Source: Cupriavidus agavae
Lineage (GTDB): Bacteria > Pseudomonadota > Gammaproteobacteria > Burkholderiales > Burkholderiaceae
Direction of reading: 5' to 3'
Assembly: GCF_004217045.1 (NCBI RefSeq)
Contig: NZ_SGXM01000005.1
Location: 186,001 to 250,000, forward strand
DNA length: 64,000 nucleotides
Part shown: positions 9,912 through 19,198 of the stretch, piece by piece
How positions within the stretch are numbered: position 1 is the first letter of the stretch
Layout of the letters: every line of letters starts with the position of its first letter
Translations under genes and position numbers: made by a program
The notes under the pieces: generated by a model
The model's input: the letters and a program-made list of their open reading frames with translations, nothing else
What the model was told of the DNA's origin: nothing
Database searches by the model: none

Positions 9912-11162
9912 ATGGCGGTTGATTTCTCGCTGCTGCCTGCGGAGGAAGTGTTCAAGGGCAAGCGGCCGTCGCCGTGGTTCTGGAGCATGGCGTTCGTCGT
10001 CATGGTGGCGACGGGCGTGGCCTGGATATGTCTTGCCTGGCCGGACGACCTGCCGACGGATACCCTGAGATTCTGGGCGACCGTGACCATCTTTCCGGTG
10101 CTCATCCCGGCGTTTATCGTGTTGCGCCGGTATGCCTGGTATGAGGGCGGCAGGGAGCGGGTCGAGCTTCACAACGAGGCGGTGCGCCAATACAACGAGT
10201 GGGTGTTCAGCGCGGCGAGTATCCCGCTGGCGTTGCTGGGCGCGGCGTACCGGGTGTCGGCGGAGCCGGGCGAGAATGCGGCCACCGGCATCCGGCACGG
10301 CGCGCTGGTACTCAGGACGCGGGTGCCGCGCGCAGTCGGGGCCGAACCGGTCCGGGCCAGGTGGCTTGAGGTTGCCGGCATGCCAACGCGGACCGATCAT
10401 GTCGATGCCGACCGTCATCGCGCCCGCCACGTCACGGCGTGGCTGTTCGACGAACTGGTGGGCGAACTGTCGTCGCGCATCGCGGCGTTGCCGGCCTCGC
10501 TGCCGCTGCACGTGCATCTGGCAGTGGCCAACGGGCTGGCGCCGGAAGAGAACCGGGCGCTGTGGACGCAACGTTCGGAACTCCTGCTGTCCCGGAGCCT
10601 GATGCTGGCCGACGACGCGGCGCCGGTCGATCTGTTCGGGCTCGACGGATGGCTGGATCGCCTGCTCGCGGACAAGGATCAGCACGCCAGACTCGTGGTG
10701 GCGGTGCAGTTGCAACCCTTGCTGAAGGGCTCGCCCGCGCCGGGGATGGCGGAAGCCGGGGCTGCCGTGTTGCTGCTGCCCGATGGCGTGGCGCGGCAGC
10801 GCGGTATACCTCGCCGCGCCAGCCTCCATCGTCCCGTACGCAGCCGGGCGGAGCAGGCGCAGGAGTCTTTTTCGACGGCGCTGCGCTGGGCGCCGGCCTC
10901 GTCAGGAAAGATCGCCGGGGTCTGGCACGCCGGCCTCGATGCCACGCCGGCTGGAGCATTGCGCACCGCCATCGTGAAGGCGGAACTCGATGCGCTGCCC
11001 ACGGACCTGGATCAGACGGTGGGCGATGCAGGGGTCGCGGCGCCCTGGCTGGCGCTCGCCTGTGCCGCGGCGACGCTTGCGGAAGCCGGGCATCAGGTCA
11101 TCGCGGTCGGACGGGAGGAACAGATCGACTGCGCCGTGCTCGCCGGTACGAATGCGCAGTAA
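9912..11162 (+). CDS. Unknown membrane protein of the vgrG island
   Basis: 416-aa protein that I do not recognise as a named family. The ATG at 9912 lies one base after the immunity stop, so it is in the same operon. Two hydrophobic helices lie near the N-terminus (about residues 24-42 and 52-68), the second followed by Arg-Arg-Tyr-Ala-Trp-Tyr. The remaining ~345 residues are soluble and Ala/Leu/Arg-rich, with a hydrophobic Ala-rich segment near the C-terminus. The position after vgrG, lipase and Tli4 suggests a T6SS accessory such as a chaperone or a second immunity factor. The sequence alone does not decide this. GC is host-like. Confidence 0.7.
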   Translation: MAVDFSLLPAEEVFKGKRPSPWFWSMAFVVMVATGVAWICLAWPDDLPTDTLRFWATVTIFPVLIPAFIVLRRYAWYEGGRERVELHNEAVRQYNEWVFSAASIPLALLGAAYRVSAEPGENAATGIRHGALVLRTRVPRAVGAEPVRARWLEVAGMPTRTDHVDADRHRARHVTAWLFDELVGELSSRIAALPASLPLHVHLAVANGLAPEENRALWTQRSELLLSRSLMLADDAAPVDLFGLDGWLDRLLADKDQHARLVVAVQLQPLLKGSPAPGMAEAGAAVLLLPDGVARQRGIPRRASLHRPVRSRAEQAQESFSTALRWAPASSGKIAGVWHAGLDATPAGALRTAIVKAELDALPTDLDQTVGDAGVAAPWLALACAAATLAEAGHQVIAVGREEQIDCAVLAGTNAQ

Positions 11163-11171
11163 AGCGAGCGG

Positions 11172-11855
11172 TCAGGCCGCCAGAGCGGGCAGGGCGAAGC
11201 GGGGGCCGGCCGCGCGGCGGGCGTCGGCCAGCGCGGCCTTGGCGGCGGCGGCGTCGCGGCCCAGGCGCAGCAGGCCCGGTAGCTGGGTGGGGGCCTTGAG
11301 CAGGCCGAGCACGATGGCGCGCACGTCGGTGCTGCCGTCGTCGGCCATGCCGGCCACGGCCAGCGGCGGCACGGCGCGGTCGGCGGCATCGATCACCACG
11401 CGCAGTGCGGCGAACGGAATGCCGTGCGTGTGGGCGATGCGGGCGGCGATATGCGATTCCATGTCGACGGCCAGCGCACCGTGGGCCTCGTGCAGCGCCT
11501 GCTTGTCGGCCACGGTCGTGACGGGCCCGTCGGACCCTGCCAGCAGGCCGCTGACCGCGTTCGGCAGCGCGCGCCGCAGCGCGGCGGTCCAGTAGGGCGA
11601 GGTGCTGAACGACTGCGCGCCGCTGCGCACGGCCGTGCCGACGATCACCGTGCCGGGCGGCAGCGTGGGATCGAGCCCGCCTGCCACGCCGAAGCTGATC
11701 AGCCCGGCGCAGCCCTGCATGAGCCGGATGTCGAGCGCGCGGGCCAGCATCACGTCGCGGTGCCCGTACATCGGCTCCACGCCATCGCCGGCCGCGATGC
11801 GTGCCTCGAAATCCATCCCGCTGAGTGCCACGACGAGCGGCTGCGCGGTGGACAT
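11172..11855 (-). CDS. hpnG: HpnG, hopanoid nucleosidase/phosphorylase
   Basis: 227-aa member of the nucleoside phosphorylase/MTA-nucleosidase fold. In hopanoid synthesis HpnG removes adenine from adenosylhopane (made by HpnH) to give ribosylhopane or its phosphate. Family features: G-V-A-G-G-L-D near residue 56 and the catalytic-site segment A-V-D-M-E-S-H, where M-E-S binds the ribose. The ATG at 11855 follows the cyclase stop by 5 nt on the minus strand, so shc-hpnG is one transcript with hpnD. It converges on the T6SS operon with only 9 nt between stop codons and no visible hairpin. Confidence 0.9.
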   Translation of the reverse strand: MSTAQPLVVALSGMDFEARIAAGDGVEPMYGHRDVMLARALDIRLMQGCAGLISFGVAGGLDPTLPPGTVIVGTAVRSGAQSFSTSPYWTAALRRALPNAVSGLLAGSDGPVTTVADKQALHEAHGALAVDMESHIAARIAHTHGIPFAALRVVIDAADRAVPPLAVAGMADDGSTDVRAIVLGLLKAPTQLPGLLRLGRDAAAAKAALADARRAAGPRFALPALAA

Positions 11856-11860
11856 GGCGC

Positions 11861-13879
11861 TCACAGGCCCCACGCCACGGCGTGATTGCCGTCGCGCAAC
11901 AGGTTGCGCAAGCGTGCCAGCGCCCACAGCGGGAAGAACCGCGCGTAGCCGTGATAGCGCAGGTAGAACACGCGCGGGAAGCCCACGGCGGTAAATTCCG
12001 GTTCGTCCCAGAGGCCATGGCTGGCCTGGGTGCGCAGCAGGTAGTCCACGCCGCGTGCAATGGCCGGATGGTGGCCCGCGCCAGCGGCCATCATGCCGAG
12101 CATGGCCCAGGCGGTCTGCGACGGGGTGCTCGGTGCCGGCTCGTAGCCGCGATAGTCGAGCTTGTAGCTGTCGCCCGATTCGCCCCAGCCGCCGTCGGCG
12201 TTCTGGATCGATGCGAGCCATGCGGCGGCGCGCTGCATTTCCGGGGCGTCGGCGCCGATGCCGGCCGCGTTGAGGCCGCACAGCGCGCTCCACGTGCCAT
12301 AGATATAGTTGGTGCCCCAGCGGCCGAACCAGCTGCCGTCGGCCTCCTGCTCGTCAAGTACGTAGCGCAGCGCGCGCGCGGCCGGCTCGCTATTGGCGGG
12401 CATCTGGCCGAGCTGGCACAGCATGGCCAGGCAGCGCGCCGAGACGTCCGTGGTGGGCGGATCGAGCAGCGCGCCGTGATCGGCGAACGGGATGTTGTTC
12501 AGGTACAGGTGGGTGTTCTCGGGCTCGAAGGCGCCCCAGCCGCCGTTGCTGCTCTGCATGCCGATGACCCATTCGCAGGCGCGGGCGATGGCCGGCGTAT
12601 AGCGGTTCGAGCACTCGCCACGATCGGCGCGGTCCATCGCGGCGGCCACCACGGCGGTGTCGTCCACGTCGGGGTAGTGCGGGTTGGCGTACTGGAAGGC
12701 CCAGCCGCCGGGGCGCACCTCGGGCCGGCGCACGGTCCAGTCGCCGCGCAGTTCCAGTTCCTGGAGCGGCACGAGCCAGTCCAGCCCGCGCGTGGCGGCG
12801 GCGATGGCGCGCGGCTCGCCCACTTCCAGCAGGGCGTGGCTGGCCAGCGAGGTATCCCAGACCGGCGAAAGGCAGGGCTGGCAATAGGCTTCGTCGTCGC
12901 GCACCACCAGCAGCTTGTCGATGGACCTGCGCGCCGTGGCCCGGTCCGGATCGCTCTCGGGCACGCCGAGTACGTCGAACATCAGGACGGCATTGACCAT
13001 GGCCGGGAAGATCGCGCCGAGGCCATCCTCGCCATTGAGCCGTTCCACCGTGAAGGCGCGGGCCCTTGCAATGGCACGCTCGCGCATGCGGCGCGGGAAC
13101 AGCGGCTCGGCCACGCGGACCACGGCGTCGAGCGCGCGGAACACGCCAACCCAGAGCGGGCTCTGGTGCGGGGCGCGCGGTGGCAGCCGGGTGGACTGGG
13201 CCGGACGCACGAACAATTCGTCGATGCCGACCTGGCGCGGATTGCGGGCCCGCGGCCGCAGGCTGTTCAGCACCAGCAGCGGTACCACCACCGTGCGGGC
13301 CCAGTAAGACACCTTCGACAGGTGGAACGGGAACCACTGCGGCAGCAGCATGATCTCCACGGGCATCATCGGCACGGCCTGCCACGGCATCACGCCGTAG
13401 AGCGCCAGCAACGTGCGTGTGAAGACGTTGCTGGCCTCGGCGCCGCCCATCGCGTGGATCGCGGCGCGCGCCCGGCGCATGTGCGCGGCCTCGGGGTCGT
13501 CCCCGGCCATCTTGAGCGCGAAATACGCCTTGACGCTGGCGCTGATGTCCGAGGCGCCGGCGTGGAACAGCGGCCAGCCGCCATCTTCGGCCTGGATGCG
13601 GCGCAGGTAGCGGGCAATCCGGCCTTCGAGCACCGGGTCCGGGGTCTCGCCCAGGTAGTGCACCATCAGGATGTATTCGGCCGGGATCGTGGCGTCGGCC
13701 TCGAGCTCGTAGACCCAGTGGCCATCGGCGCGCTGCTGGGCCAGCAAGGCGTCAACCGCGTGCGCAATGCCGGCGTCCAGCGGATCGGGCAGGGCCGGGG
13801 CGGCGGGCGGAACGTGGCGGGGAGCGCTGGCTTGCAGCGTGTCGTCCCGGGAAATTTGGATCGTTGCAGCCTGGTTCAT
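11861..13879 (-). CDS. shc: Squalene-hopene cyclase
   Basis: Cyclises squalene to hopene/hopanol at the cytoplasmic membrane. The catalytic D-V-D-D motif is at residues 404-407 counted from ATG 13879, followed by T-A-V-V. Several QW-type repeats are visible (for example D-G-G-W-P-L-F, S-N-G-G-W-G-A-F, A-D-G-S-W-F-G-R-W-G and A-D-G-G-W-G-E-S). The length of 672 aa is normal for the family. Two upstream starts in the same frame (ATG 13933, TTG 13942) would add 18-21 residues. I chose 13879 because the extra residues are basic and low-complexity and no start has a strong ribosome site. It lies between hpnD (70 nt upstream) and hpnG. Confidence 0.95.
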   Translation of the reverse strand: MNQAATIQISRDDTLQASAPRHVPPAAPALPDPLDAGIAHAVDALLAQQRADGHWVYELEADATIPAEYILMVHYLGETPDPVLEGRIARYLRRIQAEDGGWPLFHAGASDISASVKAYFALKMAGDDPEAAHMRRARAAIHAMGGAEASNVFTRTLLALYGVMPWQAVPMMPVEIMLLPQWFPFHLSKVSYWARTVVVPLLVLNSLRPRARNPRQVGIDELFVRPAQSTRLPPRAPHQSPLWVGVFRALDAVVRVAEPLFPRRMRERAIARARAFTVERLNGEDGLGAIFPAMVNAVLMFDVLGVPESDPDRATARRSIDKLLVVRDDEAYCQPCLSPVWDTSLASHALLEVGEPRAIAAATRGLDWLVPLQELELRGDWTVRRPEVRPGGWAFQYANPHYPDVDDTAVVAAAMDRADRGECSNRYTPAIARACEWVIGMQSSNGGWGAFEPENTHLYLNNIPFADHGALLDPPTTDVSARCLAMLCQLGQMPANSEPAARALRYVLDEQEADGSWFGRWGTNYIYGTWSALCGLNAAGIGADAPEMQRAAAWLASIQNADGGWGESGDSYKLDYRGYEPAPSTPSQTAWAMLGMMAAGAGHHPAIARGVDYLLRTQASHGLWDEPEFTAVGFPRVFYLRYHGYARFFPLWALARLRNLLRDGNHAVAWGL

Positions 13880-13949
13880 CAAGTCTCGGGGGCGCTTCTT
13901 TCTTGGCGATGCCGCGGCGCGGGCCGCAGGCATCGGCGACAAACGGGGG

Positions 13950-14795
13950 TCAGCCGATGGCGTGCCGCAGCACGATCCAGGCGAGCCTGGCCTTGGGCAC
14001 GCGCACGCGTACGCGCGGCGACTGCCATCCGCGCGCCAGCAGGCGCGTCAGGATCTCGTGATAGACGTCATACATGATGCGCGGCGAGCGCACCACGCGC
14101 GACGGGCAACGCGCCATGACCGATGCGGCGGCATCGTAGTGCGCCTGGGCGTCGCGGGCGATGGTCCGGCAGACCTGGTCGATGGCCGGATGGTCGATGA
14201 CCTGCCCGGGCGTGCCAACCGGGATGCCGGCCGCCGCCAGGCCCTCGGCGGGCAGGTAGAGCCGGCCGATACCGGCGTCCTCGTCGAGGTCGCGCAGGAT
14301 ATTGGTCAGTTGCAGCGCGCGGCCCAGGTGGTGCGCCAGCTCGATGCCCGGACGCTCCTCGATCCCGAACACGCGCACCGCCAGGCGGCCCACGGCGCTG
14401 GCCACGCGGTCGCAGTAAAGGTCCAGCGTGGCGGCATCGGGTGCGACGATGGTGGCCACCACGTCCATGATCATGCCGTCGATCACCGCTTCGAAATCGG
14501 CCTGCTGCAGGCCAAAGCTGCGGATCTGCTCGTCCAGTCCGCGCAGCGCGGCAGGCGGCTGGCCCGCGTAGCAGGCGGCAATGTCGGTGCGCCAGTCTTC
14601 CAGCGCCGCGAGGCGGTCGGCGTGCTGGGTGTCGCCATCGGCAATATCGTCCACGGCGCGGCAGAACGCGTAGATCTCGAACATGGCCTGCCGCTGCGAA
14701 GGCGGCAGGATGCGCATGGCGGTATGGAACGAACTACCGGAAGACACGGCAGGTCTGGCCAACTGGCCAGGCGTTGCGATTTCAGTACCGGCCAC
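13950..14795 (-). CDS. hpnD: HpnD, presqualene diphosphate synthase
   Basis: 281-aa squalene/phytoene-synthase family enzyme. HpnD condenses two farnesyl diphosphates to presqualene diphosphate, which HpnC and HpnE convert to squalene. Visible motifs: Y-A-F-C-R-A-V-D-D-I-A-D-G-D (first Asp-rich motif, about residues 42-55) and L-T-N-I-L-R-D-L-D-E-D (second Asp-rich region, about 159-169). The start is GTG with GAGGAA about 6 nt upstream. A perfect TATAAT lies 77 nt upstream, so this is probably the first gene of hpnD-shc-hpnG. hpnC and hpnE are not in the window. Confidence 0.93.
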   Translation of the reverse strand: MAGTEIATPGQLARPAVSSGSSFHTAMRILPPSQRQAMFEIYAFCRAVDDIADGDTQHADRLAALEDWRTDIAACYAGQPPAALRGLDEQIRSFGLQQADFEAVIDGMIMDVVATIVAPDAATLDLYCDRVASAVGRLAVRVFGIEERPGIELAHHLGRALQLTNILRDLDEDAGIGRLYLPAEGLAAAGIPVGTPGQVIDHPAIDQVCRTIARDAQAHYDAAASVMARCPSRVVRSPRIMYDVYHEILTRLLARGWQSPRVRVRVPKARLAWIVLRHAIG

Positions 14796-14871
14796 GGTTT
14801 TTCCTCGGCGCGCTAGATGTCAGGCTCATGGGGTGCGGCTTCCGGCCTGGTTTCGGGTTTTGAGTCGGGCG

Positions 14872-14877
14872 ATTATA
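14872..14877 (-). promoter_or_regulatory. -10 element (TATAAT) of the hpnD-shc-hpnG operon
   Basis: The minus strand reads TGCTATAATCG here, a perfect sigma-70 -10 box 77 nt upstream of the hpnD GTG. There is no good -35 hexamer at 16-18 nt (closest is AAACAC), so the promoter may be activator-dependent. The rest of 14796-15158 holds no gene that I can support. Confidence 0.5.
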
Positions 14878-15158
14878 GCAACTTGGAGGGGGTGGTGTTT
14901 TGTGACGCAAGATCAACTTTTGTCATGGCGTCGCCAGGCCGCGCCGTGCGCGCGCCGGCGTGGCGACGCGCAGGGGAGTATCGAACTGTTGCGCCAAATC
15001 GTTGCGCCGGTCGGGCGATACGCCGAAATGCCGGGCATTTTCTGCCAGGATAACCGTGCGAATTTGTAAAAGCCGCTGCTTTGATGTGTCACCGGAATAA
15101 ATCGACCGGCCAGTCGGAAAACATCACCTCTTGATATTATCTTTTCGCAGAAAGCAGA

Positions 15159-15180
15159 AAGCCCCGCCGTAGCGGGGCTT
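15159..15180 (-). terminator. Rho-independent terminator of cspA
   Basis: On the minus strand AAGCCCCGC and GCGGGGCTT form a 9-bp stem with a 4-nt loop (TACG), followed by TTCTGCTTT. It lies 34 nt past the cspA stop. Confidence 0.85.
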
Positions 15181-15213
15181 CCCAGGCCAGATACTCGGCC
15201 CGCAGAACCTGGC

Positions 15214-15417
15214 TCAGATAGCCTGGATCTTCGTGGCTTGCTCGCCCTTCTGGCCCATGGCCTTGACGTAGCGAACCTTCTGGCCTTCCTTCAGCGACTT
15301 GAAGCCATTGCCTTCAATTGCCGAGAAATGCGCGAACAGGTCGTTGCCGCCTGCGTCCGGGGTGATGAAGCCGAAGCCCTTGGCGTCGTTGAACCACTTA
15401 ACGGTACCGGTTTCCAT
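15214..15417 (-). CDS. cspA: Cold-shock protein, CspA family
   Basis: 67-aa single cold-shock domain that binds single-stranded nucleic acid and melts RNA structure. It begins [11 protein letters not shown] and contains both RNA-binding motifs, K-G-F-G-F-I and D-L-F-A-H-F (RNP1 and RNP2). The ATG at 15417 matches the family start; an in-frame TTG at 15429 would add four residues not typical of the family. A terminator follows directly. The upstream region is relatively AT-rich and could be a long 5' leader as in other csp genes. Which paralogue it is cannot be told. Confidence 0.95.
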   Translation of the reverse strand: METGTVKWFNDAKGFGFITPDAGGNDLFAHFSAIEGNGFKSLKEGQKVRYVKAMGQKGEQATKIQAI

Positions 15418-16231
15418 ATTTCTATCCAACCTAGAATTTCAGATGAGCGTAATTGCCCGCCAAAGCATGTTGCCCACTACGAACCGGAGCAATAACAGCT
15501 ACAGGCCGGTGCACATGCGAGCAGCCATTCTGCCGGTTTTTTCCGGCGTGTCAATCGGACTTAGCCCCTAACGGTGTTTCGGCATCCAAACACCAGATAT
15601 TAGAGTTTTCTACATCAAATCGGGATTTGTCTGACATCAGATTGGAAGATGGGGTGATATGACATACGTGAATGCATATCCCCGATATCGGTAGTCCGTA
15701 CGATTCCGGTGGGATGCGATGGGCGATCCTGCGCTGCCTGCCACAAACGTCGCCATCCGTGCTTACTCCATATGGACTATGGCTACCGATGGATGATGCC
15801 GGGACAATACAGGTTAAAACATTATCCGGCGGCCAGTGTCACCAGCCAGCCGGGAACGGGGTGCCAGGCGCCCATGGCCAATACGGGGAAATCCAAGATG
15901 CCGTTTCAAACCTGACGGGCGCCGTTGCGTCCGGCCGCAATGCCTTCCAGTGTGTCAGTTTCCTGTGCCGCGGGGTCCGGCATGATGGCCTGCGTCCGTG
16001 ACGGGGCTGTGACGCGCGCCCGCCGGCACCATTTCGGCACAATTTTTGACATTCTTTTCGAATCGAATGGCCTAGCATCCGACCTGCCTGTGAACTAGTA
16101 AAAACGCTAGTTCGAATGGCGGCGCGGCATAATGCGAGGCGCCGTTTGCCGAGACGGAGCCAAACGGGTCCGACGGACGCGCAAAGCATGACCGCGCGCC
16201 GATCCAGAACAAAAGAAGCGGGTATCAGCCA
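15418..16231. other. Intergenic region between cspA and pelA (about 810 nt)
   Basis: No convincing gene. The part next to cspA (about 15430-15840) has lower GC than its surroundings and should carry the cspA promoter and leader. The part next to pelA carries the inverted repeat at 16092-16113, followed by CATAAT at 16128-16133, about 100 nt before the pelA GTG. An open frame at 15672-16001 has no ribosome site, odd composition and no recognisable protein, so it is left out. Confidence 0.6.
16092..16113. promoter_or_regulatory. Inverted repeat upstream of pelA, possible operator
   Basis: GAACTAG and CTAGTTC are perfect 7-nt arms separated by 8 nt (TAAAAACG). The right arm ends 14 nt before CATAAT (16128-16133), a possible -10 of the pel promoter, so a bound protein would cover the -35 region. 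The binding protein is unknown. Confidence 0.45.
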
Positions 16232-19198
16232 GTGAAGCGATTGCAGCGATCTATCCGGGGGCTTTTCCAGAAGGTGGGTTCCGATGTGCCGAGGCGTTCG
16301 TTCGCTCGCGGCTGCCGTCATGTCCTGCTGGGCGTAGGGGTGGTGGCGATGCTGGGCGGCATCGTGCTGGGCACGCTGACGCCATCGGCGGAAGCGCTTG
16401 CCCAGGTGCCGCAGGGTGCCAACCAGCCGGTTCCCGCCACGCTCAACGTGGCATTCCACTATGGCGCGAAGCCGCCCGTCGACCAGCTCCAGGCGTTCGA
16501 CGTGGCCGTGGTGGAGCCCGACAGCGGGTTCGACCCGCGCACCGCGAAGACCCCGAACACCGCCTGGTTCGCCTATGTGAGCCTGGGCGAGGTGCTTCCC
16601 GGACGCGCCTACTTCAACGATATTCCCAAGGACTGGCTGACCGGCAGCAATGACGCCTGGAATGCCCGCGTGGTGGACCAGTCCGCCGCCGGGTGGCCGG
16701 CGTTCTATGTCGACCGGGTGATCAAGCCGCTGTGGGAGCGTGGCTACCGCGGCTTCTTCCTCGACACGATGGACTCGTACCATCTCGTCGCCAAGAACGA
16801 CGCCGCCCGCGCCGCCCAGGAAGACGGCATGGTGCGCGTGCTGCAGGCCATCAAGGCGCGCTACCCCGAGGCAAAGCTGCTGTTCAACCGCGGTTTCGAG
16901 ATCCTGCCGAAGGTGCACGGCCTGGCCTATGGCGTGGTCTTCGAATCGCTGTTCCGGGGCTGGAACCAGGCGCAGGGCGCCTATACAGAGGTCAACCCGC
17001 AGGACCGCGAGTGGCTGCTGAACCAGGCCCGCATCGTGCGCGAGCAGTACCGCCTGCCCGTGGTCTCGATCGACTACTGCCCCCCGTCTGACCGCGTCTG
17101 CCAGCGCGATACCGCGCGCCGGATCCGCGCGCTGGGGATCACGCCGTACGTCACCGATTCGGGCCTGCAGACCGTGGGCATCGGCCAGATCGAGGTCATG
17201 CCGCGCCGCGTGCTGGTGGTGCAGGAGCGCCGGGGCGACGAACTGATCGATGACAGCGTGGGCGTGCGCTTTGTCTCGATGCCGCTGAACTACCTTGGCT
17301 ACCGCGTGGAGTTCGCCGAGACGCGCGACGCGCTGCCCGAGATCACGCCCGACCGCTACGCGGGCGTGGTGGTCTGGGCCAACGGCAATTTCACGCAGAA
17401 CCCGGGGCGCTTCTACGAATGGGTGGAGAAGCGGATCGGGCAGGGCATTCCCGTGGCGTTCATGAACGGCTTTGGCGCCCAGCCGAGCGGCTCCGTGGCG
17501 CGCATGCTGAAGCTGAAGACGGTCAAGGGCCGCGCCGCCGGGGCCGTGCAGATCGTCTCGCAGGACAAGATGATGGGCTTCGAGCAGCCCGTGGCGCCTG
17601 ACCGCAGCCAGGCCGTGCCGATCCAGGTGCAGGCGGACGCGGCCGATACCCGCTCGCTGCTGCGCCTGCGCTCGGGCGACCTGACCTACGACGCCGCGGC
17701 CATCATGCCGTGGGGCGGCTTTGTCACGGCGCCGTACGCGGTACGCACCAATTCGGCCAACGACCAGGACCGCTGGGTGGTGCAGCCGCTCGATTTCCTG
17801 CGCCAGGCCCTGCGCCTGCCGCAGATGCCGGTGCCCGACACCACCACCGAGAGCGGCCGCCGGCTGCTGACCATCCATATCGACGGCGACGGGTTTGCCT
17901 CGAAGGCCGAGATTCCGGGCGGCGGGTACTCCGGCGAGGTGCTGTTCCGAGAGATCCTGGACCGCTACCGCCTGCCCACCACGATGTCCGTGATCGAGGG
18001 CGAGACCGGCAAGGCCGGCATGTATCCGAAGCTGTCGCCGGAGCTGGAGCCCATCGCGCGCAAGATCTTCGCCCAGCCCTATATCGAGGTTGCCAGCCAC
18101 ACGTACTCGCACCCGTTCGAATGGCAGCGCACCGTGGCCGACCAGTCCAGCAGCGCGCGGACCGTGGAGGGCGACGAGGACTACCATCTGAAGATTCCGG
18201 GCTACAAGATGGACCTGAACCGCGAGATCGGCGGGTCGATCGACTACATCAACCGCGTGCTGTCGCCGAACAAGCCCGTGAAGATGCTGCTGTGGCCCGG
18301 CGACTGCCAGGCCCCGCCCGAGGCGCTCAAGCTGACCGAGGCCGCCGGCGTGCTGAACATGAACGGCGGCGACACGATGATCACGCGCAGCAATCCCACG
18401 TGGACTGCCATCGCGCCGCTGGGCATCCACAAGGCCAACAACACGTTCCAGGTGTTCGCCACGAACCAGAACGAGAATATCTACACCAACCTCTGGCACG
18501 GCCCGTACTACGGCTTCGAGCGGCTGGTGGAGACGTGGGAGCTGACCGAGAAGCCGTACCGCTTCAAGGCCATGAACATCTACTACCACAGCTATTCGGG
18601 CACCAAGGTAGCGTCGCTCAAGGCGCTGCGCACGGTGTACGACTACGCGCTGAAGCAGCCGGTGATGCCGATCCACTCCACCGACTACGTGCGCAAGGTG
18701 ATCGACTGGCAGGATTTCGCGGTGGCCCGCGAGATCGGCGACGGCGCCCCCGGCGCCCCGGCCAGCGGCGCGTGGGTGGTGCGTGGCGACGGCAACCTGC
18801 GCAACCTGCGCTGGACCGGCGCGGGCGTGCCCGATGTATCCACCGCACGCGGCGTGACCGGCTCGTCGCCGGCGCCGGGCGGCGGTGTCTACGTGCACCT
18901 GTCGGGCGGCGACGCGCGCTTCAGCATCGTGCCGGCCGCCACGCGCGCCGTGCCCGAGCTGCCCGAGGCCAACGGCCTGGTGCGCGACTGGCGCCGCGAC
19001 GGCAACGTCACGCGCTTCACGTTCGCCGGCTACTACAAGCCTTTCTTCCGGCTCGCCAACGCCGGCCAGTGCAGTGTCACGCTCGACGGCAAGCCGGTGC
19101 ACGGCGTGCGCGAGAACAATACGCTGCGTTTCGATACCCAAGCGGTGATGGATCCGATCAATGTCCAGCAACAAGTCGAAGTCCGCTGCGGCGCCTGA
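16232..19198 (+). CDS. pelA: PelA, Pel polysaccharide hydrolase/deacetylase
   Basis: 988-aa periplasmic enzyme that partly deacetylates Pel and can hydrolyse it. After a signal/anchor segment (about residues 30-55) comes a glycoside-hydrolase-like TIM barrel (from N-V-A-F-H-Y-G-A, about 70-300), then a reductase-like middle domain. A polysaccharide-deacetylase domain follows with D551-G-D553 and H623-T-Y-S-H627, the expected catalytic Asp and metal-binding His pair, and a C-terminal beta-rich domain. The start is GTG. It overlaps pelB by 38 nt. It is the first gene of a complete pelA-G operon. Confidence 0.96.
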   Translation: MKRLQRSIRGLFQKVGSDVPRRSFARGCRHVLLGVGVVAMLGGIVLGTLTPSAEALAQVPQGANQPVPATLNVAFHYGAKPPVDQLQAFDVAVVEPDSGFDPRTAKTPNTAWFAYVSLGEVLPGRAYFNDIPKDWLTGSNDAWNARVVDQSAAGWPAFYVDRVIKPLWERGYRGFFLDTMDSYHLVAKNDAARAAQEDGMVRVLQAIKARYPEAKLLFNRGFEILPKVHGLAYGVVFESLFRGWNQAQGAYTEVNPQDREWLLNQARIVREQYRLPVVSIDYCPPSDRVCQRDTARRIRALGITPYVTDSGLQTVGIGQIEVMPRRVLVVQERRGDELIDDSVGVRFVSMPLNYLGYRVEFAETRDALPEITPDRYAGVVVWANGNFTQNPGRFYEWVEKRIGQGIPVAFMNGFGAQPSGSVARMLKLKTVKGRAAGAVQIVSQDKMMGFEQPVAPDRSQAVPIQVQADAADTRSLLRLRSGDLTYDAAAIMPWGGFVTAPYAVRTNSANDQDRWVVQPLDFLRQALRLPQMPVPDTTTESGRRLLTIHIDGDGFASKAEIPGGGYSGEVLFREILDRYRLPTTMSVIEGETGKAGMYPKLSPELEPIARKIFAQPYIEVASHTYSHPFEWQRTVADQSSSARTVEGDEDYHLKIPGYKMDLNREIGGSIDYINRVLSPNKPVKMLLWPGDCQAPPEALKLTEAAGVLNMNGGDTMITRSNPTWTAIAPLGIHKANNTFQVFATNQNENIYTNLWHGPYYGFERLVETWELTEKPYRFKAMNIYYHSYSGTKVASLKALRTVYDYALKQPVMPIHSTDYVRKVIDWQDFAVAREIGDGAPGAPASGAWVVRGDGNLRNLRWTGAGVPDVSTARGVTGSSPAPGGGVYVHLSGGDARFSIVPAATRAVPELPEANGLVRDWRRDGNVTRFTFAGYYKPFFRLANAGQCSVTLDGKPVHGVRENNTLRFDTQAVMDPINVQQQVEVRCGA

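Noticed and set aside
15672..16001. 109-codon frame in the pelA upstream region
   Set aside because: No ribosome site, no homology recognised, and composition unlike the neighbours; treated as noncoding.
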